From Ottowia thiooxydans DSM 14619 (GTDB taxonomy: Bacteria; Pseudomonadota; Gammaproteobacteria; Burkholderiales; Burkholderiaceae_C): DNA of 64,000 bases. The stretch is taken from the NCBI RefSeq assembly GCF_000422885.1, contig NZ_AUGX01000008.1:372001-436000 (forward strand), in the 5' to 3' direction. The notes beneath the pieces were generated by a model. The model had not been told where the DNA came from, ran no database searches, and was given only the letters and a program-made list of their open reading frames with translations. The translations under genes were made by a program, and so were the position numbers. Positions 46,406 through 54,610 of the stretch are shown one piece after another (the first letter of the stretch is position 1; each line of letters starts with the position of its first letter).

Positions 46406-48139
46406 TCAGCTCGCGTACCCAGGATTGGGCAGCCCGCTCGTGATCTTGGGAGAGTTGAGCTGGCGTGGCGCGATTTTTCCAGCGCTGCTCTTGAGCCACT
46501 GCTCCACCAACTCCCACACCATCTTGTTGCCCGCCTTGGAGGCCTCTTCAGCCACCGGCGCCCAGCCAGCAACCTTATAGGTCTTGTTGGCATCGATGAG
46601 CTGGCCCTTCAAACGCATCTCGCTGATACGCTGGCCCATGCCGGCCTGGGGATCGCATGCATAGCTCAGGCCGCCCACGCGCACCATGTCACCGCCCTGC
46701 TGGTAATACGGGTCAGGGTTGAAAAGATTGTCGGCCACATCTTCCAATATGGTCTTGATCATGTCGCCCTTCATCTCGGTGAGCGTGGCGTAGCTGTACG
46801 TGGTGGCGGTCATGTCCATGAGCCACTCGCGCGTAATGGGCTGACCGGGCAGCAAAGTCGTGCCCCAGCGGAAACCGGGGGAGAAAGCTATTTCAGCGCC
46901 TTGTACGTCCATCAGAGCATCTACCAACAGCTGATCACCTGTGCCGTTGAAATTGCCCCGGCGATACAGCAGCCCCTCAGTCACGGCCAATGTCTCGTTC
47001 AGTTTGGCCTCGTGCGGCGCTCTGATGCGCGTGATGAGTTCATTCATCTTCGCATCAGCGGGCAACATATTGGCAAATACAGGCAGCAGCTTGTAACGGT
47101 ACCCGGTGACCTTCTTGTCTTTGACTTCGAGATCAAGAACCCCGAGAAACTTGCCGTTAGAGCCGGCGTTGGTCACGATGGTCTGGCCGCTCTTGTTGCT
47201 AACGATGCTGGCCACCGGCATGCCATCATGCGTGTGGCCGCCCAGGATGGCGTCAATGCCAGATACGCGGCTGGCCATTTTCAGATCGACATCCATGCCG
47301 TTGTGACTGAGCACGACGACGGCTTGGGCGCCCTTGGCCTTGACCTCATCGACCATCTTCTGCATGTTCTGGTCCTGGATGCCGAACTCCCAATCGGCCA
47401 CCAGGTAGCGGGGGTTGGCGATGGGCGTATAGGGGAACGCCTGGCCGATAATGGCCACCGCCACCCCGTTGATCTCCTTGATCACATAGGGCGCAAAAAC
47501 CGGGTCGCCAAAGTCGGCCGTTTTGATGTTCTGCGCGACGAAATCGACCTTGCCCGCAAAATCATTCTTGATAATTTCCTGCACGCGCTCCATACCGAGA
47601 GTGAACTCCCAGTGGCCGGTCATCACGTCCACGCCCAGCAGTTTGCAGGCATCGACCATGTCCTGGCCCTTGGTCCACAGCGAAGTCGCGCTGCCTTGCC
47701 AGGTATCTCCGCCATCAAGCAGCAAGGCACCAGGCCGGCTGGCCTTCAAACGTTTCACCAAGGTGGCCAGGTGCGCAAACCCGCCCACCTTGCCGTAGCG
47801 CTTGGCGGCTTGCTCGAAATCCAGATAGGTCAGGGCATGAGCCTGGGCCGTGCCCGGCCTCAGGCCAGCCGCTTTAAGCAGATGATCCCCCACCAAGTGC
47901 GGGAGTTTCCCCCGCATGTCGCCCAACCCCAGGTTGATACTGGGCTCACGGAAGTAAATAGGCTTGAGCTGCGCATGGCAATCCGTCATGTGCAGCAGGG
48001 ACACATTGCCGTACTTCGGAACGTCGTAGAGTCCCTCAGCCGCTGTTTGAGCGCTGGCATTCTGATAGTGCCCCAGGCTCATGCCGGCAGCGCTGGCAGC
48101 GCCCAGAACCTGAAAAAATTCGCGTTTGGTGAGATTCAT
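46406..48139 (-). CDS. soxB: Thiosulfohydrolase SoxB
   Basis: This 577-residue periplasmic enzyme releases sulfate from the cysteine-S-sulfonate on SoxY. It has an export signal (KREFFQVLGAASAAG) and the dimanganese 5'-nucleotidase fold: MTDCHAQLKPIYFRE near 52, DGGDTWQGSATSLWTKG with the metal ligands, GHWEFTLG, and GGHTHDGMP. Length fits SoxB. It is last in the soxCDYZAXB operon, separated from soxX by 158 bases that contain a strong hairpin. The opposite-strand frame across it is a shadow. Confidence 0.96.
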   Translation of the reverse strand: MNLTKREFFQVLGAASAAGMSLGHYQNASAQTAAEGLYDVPKYGNVSLLHMTDCHAQLKPIYFREPSINLGLGDMRGKLPHLVGDHLLKAAGLRPGTAQAHALTYLDFEQAAKRYGKVGGFAHLATLVKRLKASRPGALLLDGGDTWQGSATSLWTKGQDMVDACKLLGVDVMTGHWEFTLGMERVQEIIKNDFAGKVDFVAQNIKTADFGDPVFAPYVIKEINGVAVAIIGQAFPYTPIANPRYLVADWEFGIQDQNMQKMVDEVKAKGAQAVVVLSHNGMDVDLKMASRVSGIDAILGGHTHDGMPVASIVSNKSGQTIVTNAGSNGKFLGVLDLEVKDKKVTGYRYKLLPVFANMLPADAKMNELITRIRAPHEAKLNETLAVTEGLLYRRGNFNGTGDQLLVDALMDVQGAEIAFSPGFRWGTTLLPGQPITREWLMDMTATTYSYATLTEMKGDMIKTILEDVADNLFNPDPYYQQGGDMVRVGGLSYACDPQAGMGQRISEMRLKGQLIDANKTYKVAGWAPVAEEASKAGNKMVWELVEQWLKSSAGKIAPRQLNSPKITSGLPNPGYAS

Positions 48140-48234
48140 GGATAAGGGATCACTGAACTATCAGAAGGCAACATCACCCAAAGCTTGGCCACTCAAGCCG
48201 AGCCGGTCCGACAAGCACTCTCTTTTTGCAATGT

Positions 48235-48275
48235 CTCAGCAAGAAACCCGGGTAGTACCGGGTTTCTTGTCTGAG
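48235..48275 (-). promoter_or_regulatory. Strong hairpin between soxX and soxB
   Basis: AAGAAACCCGG (48241-48251) pairs exactly with CCGGGTTTCTT (48258-48268) around a six-base loop, extended by CTCAG and CTGAG outside. It lies inside the operon, with no T-run after it on the minus strand. It could attenuate soxB or protect the upstream mRNA end. Confidence 0.75.
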
Positions 48276-48297
48276 TCACTGGATCACTATTGATTGA

Positions 48298-48960
48298 TCA
48301 CTGGTTTACTGGAGACTTGGGGTCAAGCAGCAAGGCGACGATATGACGCACTTGTTCTTCGTTCAAGATTCCCATGTGTCCTGCACGCGGCATGTTGGAA
48401 CAGGCGTTATAGGCCTTGCTGTTCCAGATCTTGCCCCAGGTGTATTCGACCATGGCTTTGGATTCGGGGCTTGAAGGATCTTTCACGCCGCGGATCTTGC
48501 CGAAGTTGTACAGGCTCGGGCCAATAGTGCCGAAGGAAATCTCTGCCTTGTCAATCTGGTGGCAGTTGTAGCAATTGCCGCCATTGACTGTCTTGGCATC
48601 GTCGGTATAGGTCATTCCGCGGCCGCTTTGAGCGATCTTCTCACCCTCCTTCCAGTCGCCAAGGAATTTACCGTTTGCGGGCCATTTGATGGTCTTGAGA
48701 TTGGCAGCTTCAATAGCCTTGGTGGCCTCGGCACTCAGCGGCTTACCCGTGACATCCGCCGCATCGCAAGCGGTCAGAGTCTCGTCGTTGGCAAGCGCAG
48801 TCGAAACCTTGACGATGCCCTGGTCACGAAACGATGAGCTGACAACTTCCGCTGTGAGCTTATCCAGTTCGGCAGAACTCATCCGGGACGTCGTGGCACA
48901 ACCGACCACCAACGCACCGGCACCAAGCAATGACAGTGTCTTTGCGAGCTTATTTTTCAT
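48298..48960 (-). CDS. soxX: Sulfur-oxidising protein SoxX (cytochrome c)
   Basis: This 220-residue c-type cytochrome pairs with SoxA to attach thiosulfate to SoxY. The haem site is CYNCHQ near 130, and the distal Met is probably in the MPRAGHMG segment. The signal ends in GALVVGC, a lipobox, so this SoxX may be lipid-anchored rather than free. An N-terminal domain of about 100 residues precedes the cytochrome fold, as in longer betaproteobacterial SoxX. It starts 15 bases after soxA. Confidence 0.94.
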   Translation of the reverse strand: MKNKLAKTLSLLGAGALVVGCATTSRMSSAELDKLTAEVVSSSFRDQGIVKVSTALANDETLTACDAADVTGKPLSAEATKAIEAANLKTIKWPANGKFLGDWKEGEKIAQSGRGMTYTDDAKTVNGGNCYNCHQIDKAEISFGTIGPSLYNFGKIRGVKDPSSPESKAMVEYTWGKIWNSKAYNACSNMPRAGHMGILNEEQVRHIVALLLDPKSPVNQ

Positions 48961-48975
48961 GATGCGCGGCTCCTT

Positions 48976-49785
48976 CTAGCGCTTGATGGCCGGCACGATG
49001 GACTTGGCACCCTGAGCATTGACGCCCAGATACACGCCCAGCGCAATGGTGGCATCGCTGCCGAACTTAGGATAGGGGAAGCGCTGCTGACGATAGCAAT
49101 CGTTCAGGCGCTGCTGCATACCCCACATCTGGCCGTTTGAAACCCGATACGCAGGCCAGGCAGCAAAGCCCACACCGTCGCCCGGATTGCTCGTCAAGCG
49201 GGGGAGATCCTGCAAGCGGATGCGCTTGCCTTCCTCGCCGTGGCAAGACGCGCAGGCGAAATCATGGGCGCCGCCACGCTTGAAGAAAAGGCGTTTGCCC
49301 ACTTCGTAGAACGCTTGCTCCTGAGAATGGGACTGCGGCAAATTAAAGCGCATGCCCTTGGACTCGGCCGCAATCCAGGTGGCCAGTGCGGTCACGTTGT
49401 TTTGCTCGCCCCTTCCGAATGGGGTTTCGGCAATTTCCTTGGCGTTCAGGCCCTGCAGTGTTTCCATGCAAGTGACCACGCGAGATTCCAAATCTTGAAC
49501 GCGGTTGGTATCTGCAAAGAAACGCGGCAACTCCACAAACGCACCCTTGACCACGCCCGGGCCTTTACCCAGGTCACAGCGCTCAAGCGACACATTCTTA
49601 GGTCCGCGCTTGGTCTTCCATAAATCTTCCCCCTTGGCTTCGAATAGCTCCGCTGGGTTGCCGTCTTGCAGCATTTCGCGGTATTCCTCGATTGATTGGG
49701 TGGACGTCTTCTGCGCCATGACCACACCCGAGCCCGCCAGCAGCAGCCCTGCGGCAACTGCCAATGCGTATTCCCTCTTTTTCAT
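48976..49785 (-). CDS. soxA: Sulfur-oxidising protein SoxA (monohaem type)
   Basis: This 269-residue periplasmic cytochrome is the catalytic half of SoxAX. The C-terminal haem site is CASCHGEEG near 181, and the conserved cysteine that carries a persulfide and ligates haem is in LNDCYRQQRFPYP. The N-terminal haem motif of dihaem SoxA is missing; single cysteines in LERCD and VVTCMET sit in its place, so this is the monohaem form. The start at 49785 follows GGAGA and begins the signal peptide; an ATG 30 bases upstream is less likely. Confidence 0.95.
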   Translation of the reverse strand: MKKREYALAVAAGLLLAGSGVVMAQKTSTQSIEEYREMLQDGNPAELFEAKGEDLWKTKRGPKNVSLERCDLGKGPGVVKGAFVELPRFFADTNRVQDLESRVVTCMETLQGLNAKEIAETPFGRGEQNNVTALATWIAAESKGMRFNLPQSHSQEQAFYEVGKRLFFKRGGAHDFACASCHGEEGKRIRLQDLPRLTSNPGDGVGFAAWPAYRVSNGQMWGMQQRLNDCYRQQRFPYPKFGSDATIALGVYLGVNAQGAKSIVPAIKR

Positions 49786-49878
49786 CGTGTTTGTCTCCGT
49801 ACAAAGGCGAAACAAGAAAGGCGGACCAGGAACATGTTCTTAGAACGTGTTCAAAAGCTCCGCCTTGTTCTCAGCGCA

Positions 49879-50190
49879 TTACGAAACCGTAGCTTCGTCG
49901 GTGCGCGTATCTCCTTTGTTGTCTTTCCATGTCACGCCGATCTTGTCGCCCGCCTTGGCGCCCTTGACGGTGAACTGCAAGAACGGATTCTTGGAGACCG
50001 CGGCACCCCACTCACAAGAGAACACTTGCTTGCCATTGAGCGAAGCAGTGATGTCCTGAATATGCCAAGCGGGTACCAACTTGCCGGACGCATCCTTGCG
50101 CTGCCCGGACTCCATCTCGTGACTCATGAGCACGCGGACCGTGGCCTTGTCGCCAGCCGCCTGTGCGCGAATTCGCATCGGATCTGCCAT
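49879..50190 (-). CDS. soxZ: Sulfur carrier subunit SoxZ
   Basis: This 103-residue protein is the partner of SoxY in the carrier that holds the sulfur intermediate. It is an immunoglobulin-like fold: MRIRAQAAGDKATVRVLMSH, then HIQDITASLNGKQVFSCEWG and VTWKDNKGDTRTDEA. It has no signal, as expected, because SoxZ rides out with Tat-exported SoxY. I start at 50190 (MADPMRIRAQ), 14 residues after the first Met of the frame, giving the usual length. It is 160 bases from soxY, which is unusually far. Confidence 0.95.
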   Translation of the reverse strand: MADPMRIRAQAAGDKATVRVLMSHEMESGQRKDASGKLVPAWHIQDITASLNGKQVFSCEWGAAVSKNPFLQFTVKGAKAGDKIGVTWKDNKGDTRTDEATVS

Positions 50191-50267
50191 TGTTCTTACT
50201 CCTAATTCAATGTTTCTAAAGCCAAAAACCACTCATCCCGACTGCCCCCTGTATTCCTAGCAAGGGC

Positions 50268-50342
50268 ACCCGCGGAGCTGGCTTCGCCAGTCCGCTGGGT
50301 GCGCCCCCTAGAGGGGGAGGCGCCGAAGGCGCTTCGGGGGTG
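50268..50342. repeat. Palindromic repeats between soxY and soxZ
   Basis: GCACCCGCGGA and TCCGCTGGGTGC flank CTGGC-TTC-GCCAG, and a second hairpin CCCCCTAGAGGGGG with GGCGCCGAAGGCGC follows. The same repeat class occurs at 35381-35460 and 57582-57680. It lies inside the sox operon between two genes whose products form one complex. Confidence 0.75.
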
Positions 50343-50350
50343 GGTCATGT

Positions 50351-50806
50351 TCAGCCGCCACAGCCCCCGAGGGTGACTTTGACTTCCTTCTTGGCGTAAT
50401 GCGCTTTGCCATCAGCCGTGATGGCCACTGCGTACACATCGGACGATTGCCCCATTTTTGAACGCGTGGAAAAGCTGGCGTCCACTTCAGGGGTGACATT
50501 GAACACAGCCACCAGTGCGTTGGGGTTTTTCTCAACCAACAAAACCAGTTGCTTGACGTTCGCCAGTGAGCTGGCTACTGCGAGAGGCACCACTGCACCG
50601 TTTTCAGCGATGTCTGGCGCAGTCAGCGTGACATCTTTGCTTTCGGTAGGGGCGCCTGAACCCAGGGCCTTGAGCGCATCGTTCAATGATTTCGCATCAA
50701 ACGCACCTTTATTGAAGGCAAGCGCTTGTTGTGGCAGCAGGCCGGCGGTGGCCAACAGGCCTGCCACTGCGGCACTGTGCTTGAGGGTTTGCCTGCGTGT
50801 CTGCAT
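50351..50806 (-). CDS. soxY: Sulfur carrier subunit SoxY
   Basis: This 151-residue protein carries the sulfur substrate on its C-terminal swinging arm. The terminal motif GGCGG is present, with the cysteine two residues from the end of the chain. A Tat signal (RRQTLKHSAAVAG, cleavage after QQALA) exports it with SoxZ. The start at 50806 places the twin arginines correctly; the upstream frame to 50905 is not supported. It precedes soxZ after the palindromic repeat. Confidence 0.96.
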   Translation of the reverse strand: MQTRRQTLKHSAAVAGLLATAGLLPQQALAFNKGAFDAKSLNDALKALGSGAPTESKDVTLTAPDIAENGAVVPLAVASSLANVKQLVLLVEKNPNALVAVFNVTPEVDASFSTRSKMGQSSDVYAVAITADGKAHYAKKEVKVTLGGCGG

Positions 50807-50927
50807 GGGCGTATTTCTCCTTGAAAGTAAGTAAATCCTAGAGGCTGGTGACCACTCTCGCGAGAGGGCAATCCCCAACTTGGCGCATTGTGCCCGTAAC
50901 CCCATGGGGTGTGAACGGGCTCACGAT

Positions 50928-52016
50928 CTAAGGTGCCGCGCCAGCGGCCAGCCAGTTGGCCAGCACGTTCACGTCGGCATCAGGCAAGTTCTGGGCGGGC
51001 ATAGGGATTTCGCCCCATACACCCGCTCCGCCTGCTCGAATTTTTCCGGCCAGGTATTCAGTTTTGCCAGCGTGTTTCTTTGCAATGTCCGCAAAGCTCG
51101 GGCCCACAAGCTTGGCGCTCTGAGCATGGCAAGCGGTACACGAGTGCTTTTGCGCCAGCGCCACCGCCGTTCCGCCTGCAGCAGGCTTGGCCGCGCTTGG
51201 TGCCGCCATAGGCGCAGCAGCATCTCCTAGCTTGCCTTCGGGCTTGGTGGTATCTACGCCTCGTTGTGGCCCTACGCTACGGTTTTGATCACGCAAATTG
51301 CCATGCGCATCACGCGCGAAGGCAGGCAGTTGCGAAGTCAGCTTGGGCTCGGCTACGCAGTCCTTCATGCAGGCCACATTGCTTGTGTCGGCTTTGGCAA
51401 GGCCACCCAATTCACGGCTCGGCCACAGAGCATGTTTGGTGGTGACGCCGTTGCGGTTAGGCATGCGCTTTTGCACCTCTGCGATGTTCTTATCGGAGAG
51501 CGTGAAATCCTGAGGAACGACATCTGCAAGATTCAGCATGAAGGCCGTGACCGCGTAAACCTCATCGGGTTTAAGCGACTTGGGCTCGTTCCATGGCATG
51601 GCCCGGTTGATGTAATCCCACAGCGTGGAGATGGTGGCCACCTTCATGATGGTGGTGCGCCCCGGGTAATCCTCGCGCATCAAAGTAGCCACGCGGCCGG
51701 TTTCAATATCTTTCTTGGTGGTGCCGCCAATGATGGGATTGAACACGGAGTTGGATTCGCCGAACACACCATGGCAGCTGGCGCACTTGGCCTCCCAGAT
51801 GTCCTGGCCCTTTTCGACGGTTCCGGAGCCTGGGGGCAAGCCCTTGAAATCCGGACGCACATCTATATCCCACGCGGCAACTTCCTTGGGTGTGGCCGCA
51901 CGGCCAATACCGGGAAAACGCTCCTGGGCAAGTGCTTGCCCTCCCACCAAAGCGGCTAGCGAAAGCAGCAACCCGGCACGCAAGCGGCGAACGGAAAACT
52001 CAGGAAAGCTGGACAT
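50928..52016 (-). CDS. soxD: Sulfite dehydrogenase cytochrome subunit SoxD
   Basis: This 362-residue dihaem cytochrome accepts electrons from SoxC during oxidation of the sulfane sulfur on SoxY. Haem 1 is CASCHGVFG near 57 and haem 2 is CTACHAQ near 295. A signal peptide (LLLSLAALVGGQALAQ) precedes them, and an alanine-proline linker joins the two cytochrome domains. The start at 52016 overlaps the soxC stop by 17 bases, which suggests translational coupling. The frame is open upstream to 52259 inside soxC and was not used. Confidence 0.94.
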   Translation of the reverse strand: MSSFPEFSVRRLRAGLLLSLAALVGGQALAQERFPGIGRAATPKEVAAWDIDVRPDFKGLPPGSGTVEKGQDIWEAKCASCHGVFGESNSVFNPIIGGTTKKDIETGRVATLMREDYPGRTTIMKVATISTLWDYINRAMPWNEPKSLKPDEVYAVTAFMLNLADVVPQDFTLSDKNIAEVQKRMPNRNGVTTKHALWPSRELGGLAKADTSNVACMKDCVAEPKLTSQLPAFARDAHGNLRDQNRSVGPQRGVDTTKPEGKLGDAAAPMAAPSAAKPAAGGTAVALAQKHSCTACHAQSAKLVGPSFADIAKKHAGKTEYLAGKIRAGGAGVWGEIPMPAQNLPDADVNVLANWLAAGAAP

Positions 52017-53385
52017 TCTTGACCTCCCCGCTTTCCTGCACCATCCACGACTGGATAGCGTTGTTGTGATAGATCGAGCGCGTGCCGCGTGCCTGGCGCA
52101 GCTGGGAATAATTGGGTTGTACGTAGCCTGTGTCGTCCATGGCCCGGCTTTGCAAGATGGCTGGCTTGCCATCCCATATCCAATCCAGATTGAAACGCGT
52201 GAGGCATTTGTCGAGCACGGGAGTCTCCAGCCGGGCGCTGCGCCAATTACGTCCGCCATCAGCTGAAACGTCCACGCGTTTGACCTTGCCTCTACCGGAC
52301 CAAGCCAGGCCAGTGATGTTGTAGAAGCCCTTATCGAGAAGCACTTGCCCGCCCGAAGGCGTCGTGATCACGCTCTTGCATTCCTGAATGCTGGTGTATT
52401 GGCGGTGCGTGCCATCAGGCATGAGGTCAATGTAGTGAACAGCCTCATCTTTGGCGGCCCAGGGCTGATCACCCACTTCCACACGTCTCAGGTACTTCAC
52501 CCAGCTGACACCCTGCACACCTGGAACGACCAGGCGCAATGGGTAGCCGTTTTCAGGCCGGAGCATTTCCCCGTTCTGGCCATAGGCGACCAGCACCTGA
52601 CCGGAGGTCACCAGGCTCATGGGAATGGTACGCGTCATGGAGGAGCCATCAGCACCTTCAGCCAGCACGAACTTGCCCGCCTTCATATCGGCGCCAGCCA
52701 TCTCCAAAAGCGTGATCAACGGCACGCCTGTGAATTCACTACAGGAGAGCATGCCATGGGTGTACTGCGCCGTCGGCACAGCGACATTGCCCCATTCCAT
52801 ACCCGTATTCGCACCGCACTCGATAAAGTGAAAGCGCGAAACTGCAGGCAACCGCATCAGCTCATCCATGGTGAAGACCTTGGGCGTCTTGACCATGCCA
52901 TTGAGCATGAAGCGGTGCTTGGATGGATCAATATCCCACCAGCCCTGGTGATGCCGCTCGAAGTGCAACCCGCTCGGCGTCACGATGCCGAACAAGGATT
53001 GCATGGGCGCGAACGAAACGGATGCTTGAGCGGTTTGCGTCAGGCCCGGACTTTGACGGCGCTGCACGTTACCCTCGTATTGCGAGGGTTTGCCGTACCC
53101 ATCTGTGGCCACCGCCTGACCCAAACCCTTGGTATGGGCCGGCAGATTCAGGATGTTGGGATCGCCTCCATCGGCTCCCACCGGGTTAGCCTGCGCCTGC
53201 GCGGTTGAAGCGGCCCCGCCCACCATGGCGGCTGCAAAGGCGCTGCGAATAAAGTCACGCCGCCCCCGCTTGCCCTCGGACATGACGGTACTTATACCTG
53301 CGCGATCAAGAAAGCTCTCCGGCGCTTTGATCAGCCGGCCCTGCACTTGACTACCAGGGTCTGCTGGAACCTCAGATGAGATCAT
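52000..53385 (-). CDS. soxC: Sulfur dehydrogenase molybdopterin subunit SoxC
   Basis: This 461-residue protein is the molybdenum subunit that oxidises SoxY-bound sulfane by six electrons with SoxD. The Tat signal is GRRDFIRSAFAAAMVGG near 41-57. The molybdenum-coordinating cysteine is in HFIECGANTG, and GYPLRLVVPG with SWVKYL are typical of the sulfite-oxidase fold. The start at 53385 keeps a conserved-looking leader (RLIKAPESFL); a start at 53283, just before the signal, is an alternative. Its promoter holds the palindrome at 53397-53430. Presence of soxCD implies full oxidation to sulfate without stored sulfur. Confidence 0.95.
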   Translation of the reverse strand: MISSEVPADPGSQVQGRLIKAPESFLDRAGISTVMSEGKRGRRDFIRSAFAAAMVGGAASTAQAQANPVGADGGDPNILNLPAHTKGLGQAVATDGYGKPSQYEGNVQRRQSPGLTQTAQASVSFAPMQSLFGIVTPSGLHFERHHQGWWDIDPSKHRFMLNGMVKTPKVFTMDELMRLPAVSRFHFIECGANTGMEWGNVAVPTAQYTHGMLSCSEFTGVPLITLLEMAGADMKAGKFVLAEGADGSSMTRTIPMSLVTSGQVLVAYGQNGEMLRPENGYPLRLVVPGVQGVSWVKYLRRVEVGDQPWAAKDEAVHYIDLMPDGTHRQYTSIQECKSVITTPSGGQVLLDKGFYNITGLAWSGRGKVKRVDVSADGGRNWRSARLETPVLDKCLTRFNLDWIWDGKPAILQSRAMDDTGYVQPNYSQLRQARGTRSIYHNNAIQSWMVQESGEVKNVQLS

Positions 53386-53396
53386 GGGATATGTTT

Positions 53397-53430
53397 ATAT
53401 TCGAATAAGCTTATATTAATATCCGAATAT
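53397..53430 (-). promoter_or_regulatory. soxC promoter palindrome, candidate SoxR operator
   Basis: Perfect 7-base arms ATATTCG (53397-53403) and CGAATAT (53424-53430) enclose AT-rich sequence with AAGCTTATATT. The site lies 12 bases before the soxC start. It shares the CTTATAT core with the fccA promoter sites near 59357 and 59388. SoxR binding is inferred from position and shared core. Confidence 0.6.
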
Positions 53431-53601
53431 GAATGCCCAACCTCGGGTTTACCCCATGCTTACCAGGGCTTGAGCCTTGATCAGGCCGTTGAGCGCGTCC
53501 AGGCACGCTGGCGTCAAGCCTGAATTCCTGCGGTTTTTCCGAAGCTGAAAAGTGGTCAACTACCGTGTCTAGATTGCAACGCTTTCTTCGCGCAACCCCG
53601 G

Positions 53602-53928
53602 TTATTTGGTGAAGCGATAGTGATCGCGGTTCAGCACGGCCGCAATCGCAGTCACCTCTTCAGGAAACAGCGACAAATTGAGTTCGCTGCTGCATTTCTC
53701 TGCCATCGCCTGCAACGCAGCGGGCGTATTGACTCGACCCTTTGGCCTATAGATGGCCTTGCCGTCATCTGCCCACTTGAGGGCATGGCATTGGCTGCAT
53801 TTGTGCTCCGCAATGAGCTTTTCCCCCAGCTTTAGATCGGAGCCTTTGAATATTTCTGGCACCTGCGCCTGGGCCATGCCGGAAACGCTTACGCAGGCTG
53901 ACAAGATACTGAAGACTAAAGATCGCAT
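53602..53928 (-). CDS. Small periplasmic c-type cytochrome
   Basis: This 108-residue monohaem protein has a signal peptide (AQAQ cleavage near 22) and one haem site, CSQCHALKW near 44-52. The rest, with a KPGRVNTP-like segment (here PKGRVNTPAAL) and EEVTAIAAVLNRDHY, does not match a named Sox cytochrome. It lies between soxS and soxC on the same strand, so an electron carrier for the Sox system is the simplest role. It is separated from soxC by 216 bases that contain the operator. Confidence 0.82.
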   Translation of the reverse strand: MRSLVFSILSACVSVSGMAQAQVPEIFKGSDLKLGEKLIAEHKCSQCHALKWADDGKAIYRPKGRVNTPAALQAMAEKCSSELNLSLFPEEVTAIAAVLNRDHYRFTK

Positions 53929-54004
53929 GACGCCCTCCGATCTGGATGAAAAAAAGAAACCTGGAAGCCACCCGCCCAGGCGATCAACTGGTTAAAGCAC
54001 GCCT

Positions 54005-54170
54005 AGGAGGCTGTCGGACTTGGAAATCGCCGGCTGCAAATGGGCCGCAGCGGTCCATTTTTCACGGTCTTTTTGACCCATAGCTAGGCTATGGGCCTGC
54101 AAATCCCGTGAAAACTGTCCTCGCTGGGGCCCATTTTCGCTATCGGCGCTCCAAGTCCGACAGCCTCCTA
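54005..54170. repeat. 166-bp near-perfect palindromic (MITE-like) element
   Basis: The terminal 21 bases are exact inverted repeats: TAGGAGGCTGTCGGACTTGG plus A at 54005-54025, and the complement at 54150-54170. The arms continue to pair (AAATGGGCC, TTTTCACGG) up to an apical CCCATAGC-TAGG-CTATGGG. It has no coding capacity. Its right end forms the last 30 bases of the SoxS-like gene, so it probably arrived by insertion there. Confidence 0.85.
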
Positions 54171-54610
54171 GCCTGAACCAGCCGCTCGTCAAGGTAAGCA
54201 CCGTAGAAATCCGATGACCCGCCCGGTAACCGTTCGGCCACCTCCTTACCGGCAGCACCGAGAAACAAAACCGTGGGAGCGAGCTTCACGCCCCACTCAC
54301 GCACCAAAGCGCCATGCGTGGTGGGCACACCCGCTGGTGTGCGCGTGACTCGACTGCTTTGCATATCGATCTGAACCACATGCAGGCCATCTTGCTCACG
54401 CATGGGAGCCAGGTAGTTTTCCCGCACCAGCATGCACCAAGGGCAGCCATGCAGGCTGATCATGACAAGAAGCGGCTGGCGAGCCATCAGTGCCCGCGCC
54501 AACTCATCAGGCAGAGAGTTCGAAAGAGGCAGTTGCTTGGGTGCAGCCTGTGCGGCGCCCACCAAGCCAAAGCTCCCTAGCCACTGCAAAAACTGCTTGC
54601 GACGGATCAT
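54140..54610 (-). CDS. soxS: SoxS-like periplasmic thioredoxin, 3' end altered by a palindromic element
   Basis: This 156-residue protein has an export signal (WLGSFGLVGAAQA) and a thioredoxin-like fold with the active site GCPWCMLVRENYL near 56. SoxS keeps SoxY reduced and active in Paracoccus. The last ten residues (RLSDLERR) are encoded by the inverted-repeat end of the 54005-54170 element, so the original C-terminus was lost or replaced; the fold before it appears complete. Its start overlaps the SoxH-like stop as ATGA. Function is probably retained. Confidence 0.82.
   Translation of the reverse strand: MIRRKQFLQWLGSFGLVGAAQAAPKQLPLSNSLPDELARALMARQPLLVMISLHGCPWCMLVRENYLAPMREQDGLHVVQIDMQSSRVTRTPAGVPTTHGALVREWGVKLAPTVLFLGAAGKEVAERLPGGSSDFYGAYLDERLVQARRLSDLERR

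Noticed and set aside
46349-48145. 598-residue plus-strand frame across soxB
   Set aside because: It is the antisense of soxB. The opposite frame has the full SoxB metal-site motifs; this one has no recognisable domain and arises from GC-rich codon use.
49830-49855. Full copy of the 6470 element between soxA and soxZ
   Set aside because: Only an end-like fragment (AGAACGTGTTCAAA) is present, beside a small GAACATGTTC palindrome; there is no second end.
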